NCBI GenBank assembly: GCA_965206025.1 | Contig: CBDBIU010000005.1 | Span: 620,001-684,000, forward strand | Length of the DNA stretch: 64,000 nucleotides | Source: G963668345 sp965206025 | GTDB lineage: Bacteria; Acidobacteriota; Terriglobia; Bryobacterales; UBA6623 | Direction of reading: 5' to 3' | Shown here: positions 62,053 to 64,000 of the stretch, one piece after another | Layout of the letters: each line of letters starts with the position of its first letter | Position numbering within the stretch: position 1 is the stretch's first letter | Position numbers and translations under genes: made by a program | The notes under the pieces: model-generated | Seen by the model: the letters and a program-made list of their open reading frames with translations, nothing else | Database searches by the model: none | What the model was told of the DNA's origin: nothing

Positions 62053-64000
62053 CTAGTGATTGTAAGCAAACTCCCGGGAGCTAACGAGCGCCCAGACGAA
62101 CCCTCCCAGAACCTCTTCACGGCGCGACGTTCGTTGCCGCATGAACGCCAACAAATCGGCTCGCTCGCCGGGTGTTGGAAATCTCATGAGAGCGGAGAGG
62201 TAGAATTCCTCGATGATCTCGTCGTCGGAAGAGCCGTTCTTCAACAGTCGATCCAAGCGCCCTCCCTCCGTCGTAATCTTGCTCGTGTAGGTCGAACCCA
62301 CCCACATGTGTAGCGCCTGACCGAGAGTCGGCTCGGGATTGCCCAGTACCGGCATCTTCCGCATGGAGCGCCCGAAGGCGTCCATAAATTGAGACGGACA
62401 CAAGTCAGGAATCATCTGCATGGCTCGAGTCCTCGGCGGCGGGCTGCCTCCTCCGGCGAATTTATGGAAGTCAAAATCCTCTTCCACGCCGGTGGCTCGC
62501 GAGATGGCGTCCAGCAGCACGGCGGCATCCAACGGTCGAGAGAAAGCGCGCGAGTAGTTGACTTTGTCTCCGCGGTTGGTTTCGTTCGGTTTGCCGGACA
62601 GTTGATAGGTCCGCGATTGGACGATCGTCCTGATCAAATGCTTGAGGTCGTGATTGTGATCTCTAAAATCTTCCGCTAGCGCCTCCAGCAAGGCCGGATG
62701 CGAAGGGGGGTTCGTGGTCCTAAAGTCGTCGACCGGATCAACAATTCCGCGCGCGAAAAGGTAGCCCCATATGCGGTTCGCCGCGGCTTCGGCGAAGTAG
62801 GGGTGAGAGGTCATCCATTTCGCCAGTTGGAGACGCGGGTCCAGCCATTCTTTTTCCGGCAGGCGTGTACCCTCGAGAAACGCCGGCACGACTTCCTCTT
62901 TGGTTTTTGGGTGCAGAAGCTTCGCGTCCCCCGTTCGATCAACGTGGCCACCGCCCAAGGCATCGAGTACCACGTGAGAGTCTCTCAGCTCTTCCAGCCC
63001 GCTGTAAAAGGCAGTCAAACCCCAGAACTGGTTTTGGCTCCAGTTTTCAAACGGGTGATTGTGGCATTGGGCGCAATCCAGCCTACGGCCAAAAAACACC
63101 CGCACGTGCTCGGCCATGATCTTTTCCGGCTTCATGACTTCGGTGACGTAAAACAGATTTCTCGCCGGGGCCGCGTAACCCTGGGCCGCGACGCGCTCCC
63201 TGGCCATCTGGTCATACGGTTTGTTGGCCGCGATGCTGTTGGTTACCCAATCCTCGTATGCCTTCGTCATATCAGGCACATTCGCCGAGGTAACCGTCAC
63301 GCGCATGAGATCGCTGAAGCGAAAACCCCAGTAATCGACGTACTCAGGCGAGTCGAGCAGGATTTCGATGAGTTCATCCCGTTTTCGCGGGTTATCGCTG
63401 GAGAGGAATTCACGGACGCGCTCGGGCGGGGGAAGGGTTCCCGTAAGATCGAGACAGATGCGCCGCAGAAACTCTTCGTCGCTCGACAGCTCGGACGGTA
63501 TGATGTTGAACTTCCTCAGCTTGCTGAAAACGGACTCGTCGATAAAGTTCCGCCGCTCAACTTCGGGATAGTCGACGATCGGTTTTTCGATCACGCCGAA
63601 GCCGGCGCTGGCGGCATGTCCGGCGGCGCGGATCAATATGGCCGTCTCACCGCTGCCGGCGGCGCTAACTAGGCCGTTGCCACTCACCTCGACAACATTT
63701 TCGTCACTGGAAATGTAGAGCACCTGATCGGTGATGTCTTCCCGCCGACCGTTCGACAGATGCGCCGTCACGAGAAGCTGGCGCCGGCCTTGGCGATCGA
63801 GGACCGTCTGCCGGGGGAAGACCTCTATGCCGGCGATCGAAACACCCCCCGCTCCACTGTCCTCGCCGTAGGGGATGCCCGAGCGAATCCAGTTGAGAAT
63901 CGTCTCGTAGTCGGAAGAGCCAACCGCGAACCGCTGTCCGCCTCCGTGGGGGACGATCATCGCGGGCTTCGACAAAAGCAGGCTATTTTCGGGTTGTTCG
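62053..64000 (-). CDS. Exported Ig-like/DUF1549/DUF1553 protein, 5' end beyond the window
   Basis: The frame is open through base 64,000 (NSLLLSKPAMIVPHGGGQRF). The first visible part resembles the end of a cytochrome or PSCyt1-type region (YETILNWIRSGIPYG). A BIG2-like Ig domain follows (VFPRQTVLDRQGRRQLLVTA, ENVVEVSGNGLVSAAGSGET), then DUF1549 (FIDESVFSKLRKFNIIPSEL, RRICLDLTGTLPPPERVREF, a CAQCHNHPFENW heme-type motif) and DUF1553 (LAKWMTSHPYFAEAAANRIW, LLEALAEDFRDHNHDLKHLI, RAMQMIPDLCPSQFMDAFGR). The Ig domain is not present in the paralogues of this window. The protein is at least 649 residues long in this window. Periplasmic; function unknown. Confidence 0.92.
   Translation of the reverse strand, partial: EQPENSLLLSKPAMIVPHGGGQRFAVGSSDYETILNWIRSGIPYGEDSGAGGVSIAGIEVFPRQTVLDRQGRRQLLVTAHLSNGRREDITDQVLYISSDENVVEVSGNGLVSAAGSGETAILIRAAGHAASAGFGVIEKPIVDYPEVERRNFIDESVFSKLRKFNIIPSELSSDEEFLRRICLDLTGTLPPPERVREFLSSDNPRKRDELIEILLDSPEYVDYWGFRFSDLMRVTVTSANVPDMTKAYEDWVTNSIAANKPYDQMARERVAAQGYAAPARNLFYVTEVMKPEKIMAEHVRVFFGRRLDCAQCHNHPFENWSQNQFWGLTAFYSGLEELRDSHVVLDALGGGHVDRTGDAKLLHPKTKEEVVPAFLEGTRLPEKEWLDPRLQLAKWMTSHPYFAEAAANRIWGYLFARGIVDPVDDFRTTNPPSHPALLEALAEDFRDHNHDLKHLIRTIVQSRTYQLSGKPNETNRGDKVNYSRAFSRPLDAAVLLDAISRATGVEEDFDFHKFAGGGSPPPRTRAMQMIPDLCPSQFMDAFGRSMRKMPVLGNPEPTLGQALHMWVGSTYTSKITTEGGRLDRLLKNGSSDDEIIEEFYLSALMRFPTPGERADLLAFMRQRTSRREEVLGGFVWALVSSREFAYNH

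Noticed and set aside
60668..62056. 462-codon plus-strand frame
   Set aside because: It is antisense to the third DUF1501 gene.

Overview
The window reads as high-GC chromosomal DNA of an Acidobacteriota bacterium, most likely of the Bryobacterales/Solibacter type. The clues are a secreted protein with a C-terminal TIGR03437-type domain, large secreted carboxypeptidase-regulatory-like proteins, stubs of the acidobacterial Ser/Thr kinase N-terminus (MIGQTVSHYK), and three gene sets of the 'planctomycete cytochrome c' kind (DUF1549/DUF1553 plus DUF1501). This placement is inferred from protein families; no rRNA or marker tree is available in the window.

Layout. 1-5.0 kb: a DUF1549/DUF1553 gene broken by a 456-bp non-autonomous element, an intact DUF1501 gene and a GH113-like lipoprotein. 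5.1-7.0 kb: a secreted-protein gene ruined by a frameshift, a stop codon and an IS1595-family insertion. 7.2-10 kb: tRNA-Lys, a remnant of a DISARM defence locus (drmB 3' end plus drmC), a PEGA fragment and a REP-associated tyrosine transposase (RAYT) with its hairpins. 10.2-17.1 kb: secreted proteins, kinase stubs, a second 456-bp element and a BNR-repeat (sialidase-like) protein. 17.3-21 kb: a scrambled mobile zone (IS630 halves in opposite orientation, a phage terminase small-subunit fragment, a 1.6-kb IS, a transporter remnant). 21.4-26.1 kb: a second DUF1501/cytochrome operon on the minus strand, cut upstream by IS debris. 26.2-28 kb: decayed transposases, a tyrosine recombinase 3' end and tRNA-Leu. 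28.6-38.6 kb: a sugar ABC ATPase, an S9 peptidase, a damaged hydrolase, a diguanylate cyclase, an enoyl-CoA hydratase, an ABM-domain protein and an FkbM remnant. 38.8-42.4 kb: IS and symporter fragments, the TIGR03437 protein and the third 456-bp element. 42.5-60.6 kb: the quietest part, with mostly intact genes (FecR-like, hemerythrin, methyltransferases, thioesterase, glycosyltransferases, symporter with DUF3311 partner, ABC-F ATPase, guaB, a heterodimeric ABC exporter, a YdcF-like protein). 60.7-64 kb: a third DUF1501/DUF1549 pair that runs off the window.

The strongest new signal is mobile and repetitive DNA. Three copies of a 456-bp element differ at only two positions overall, have ISL3-like GGCTCTTC ends and each carry a perfect 8-bp target duplication; one splits a gene that would be restored in frame by precise excision. 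Beside these are GTAG-headed REP hairpins linked to the RAYT gene, a dispersed short repeat with core GGTGAGAAAAGCGGGCTAG that forms a 42-bp perfect palindrome at one site, and an unusually high number of pseudogenes. I found no CRISPR array and no complete new defence or biosynthetic system.
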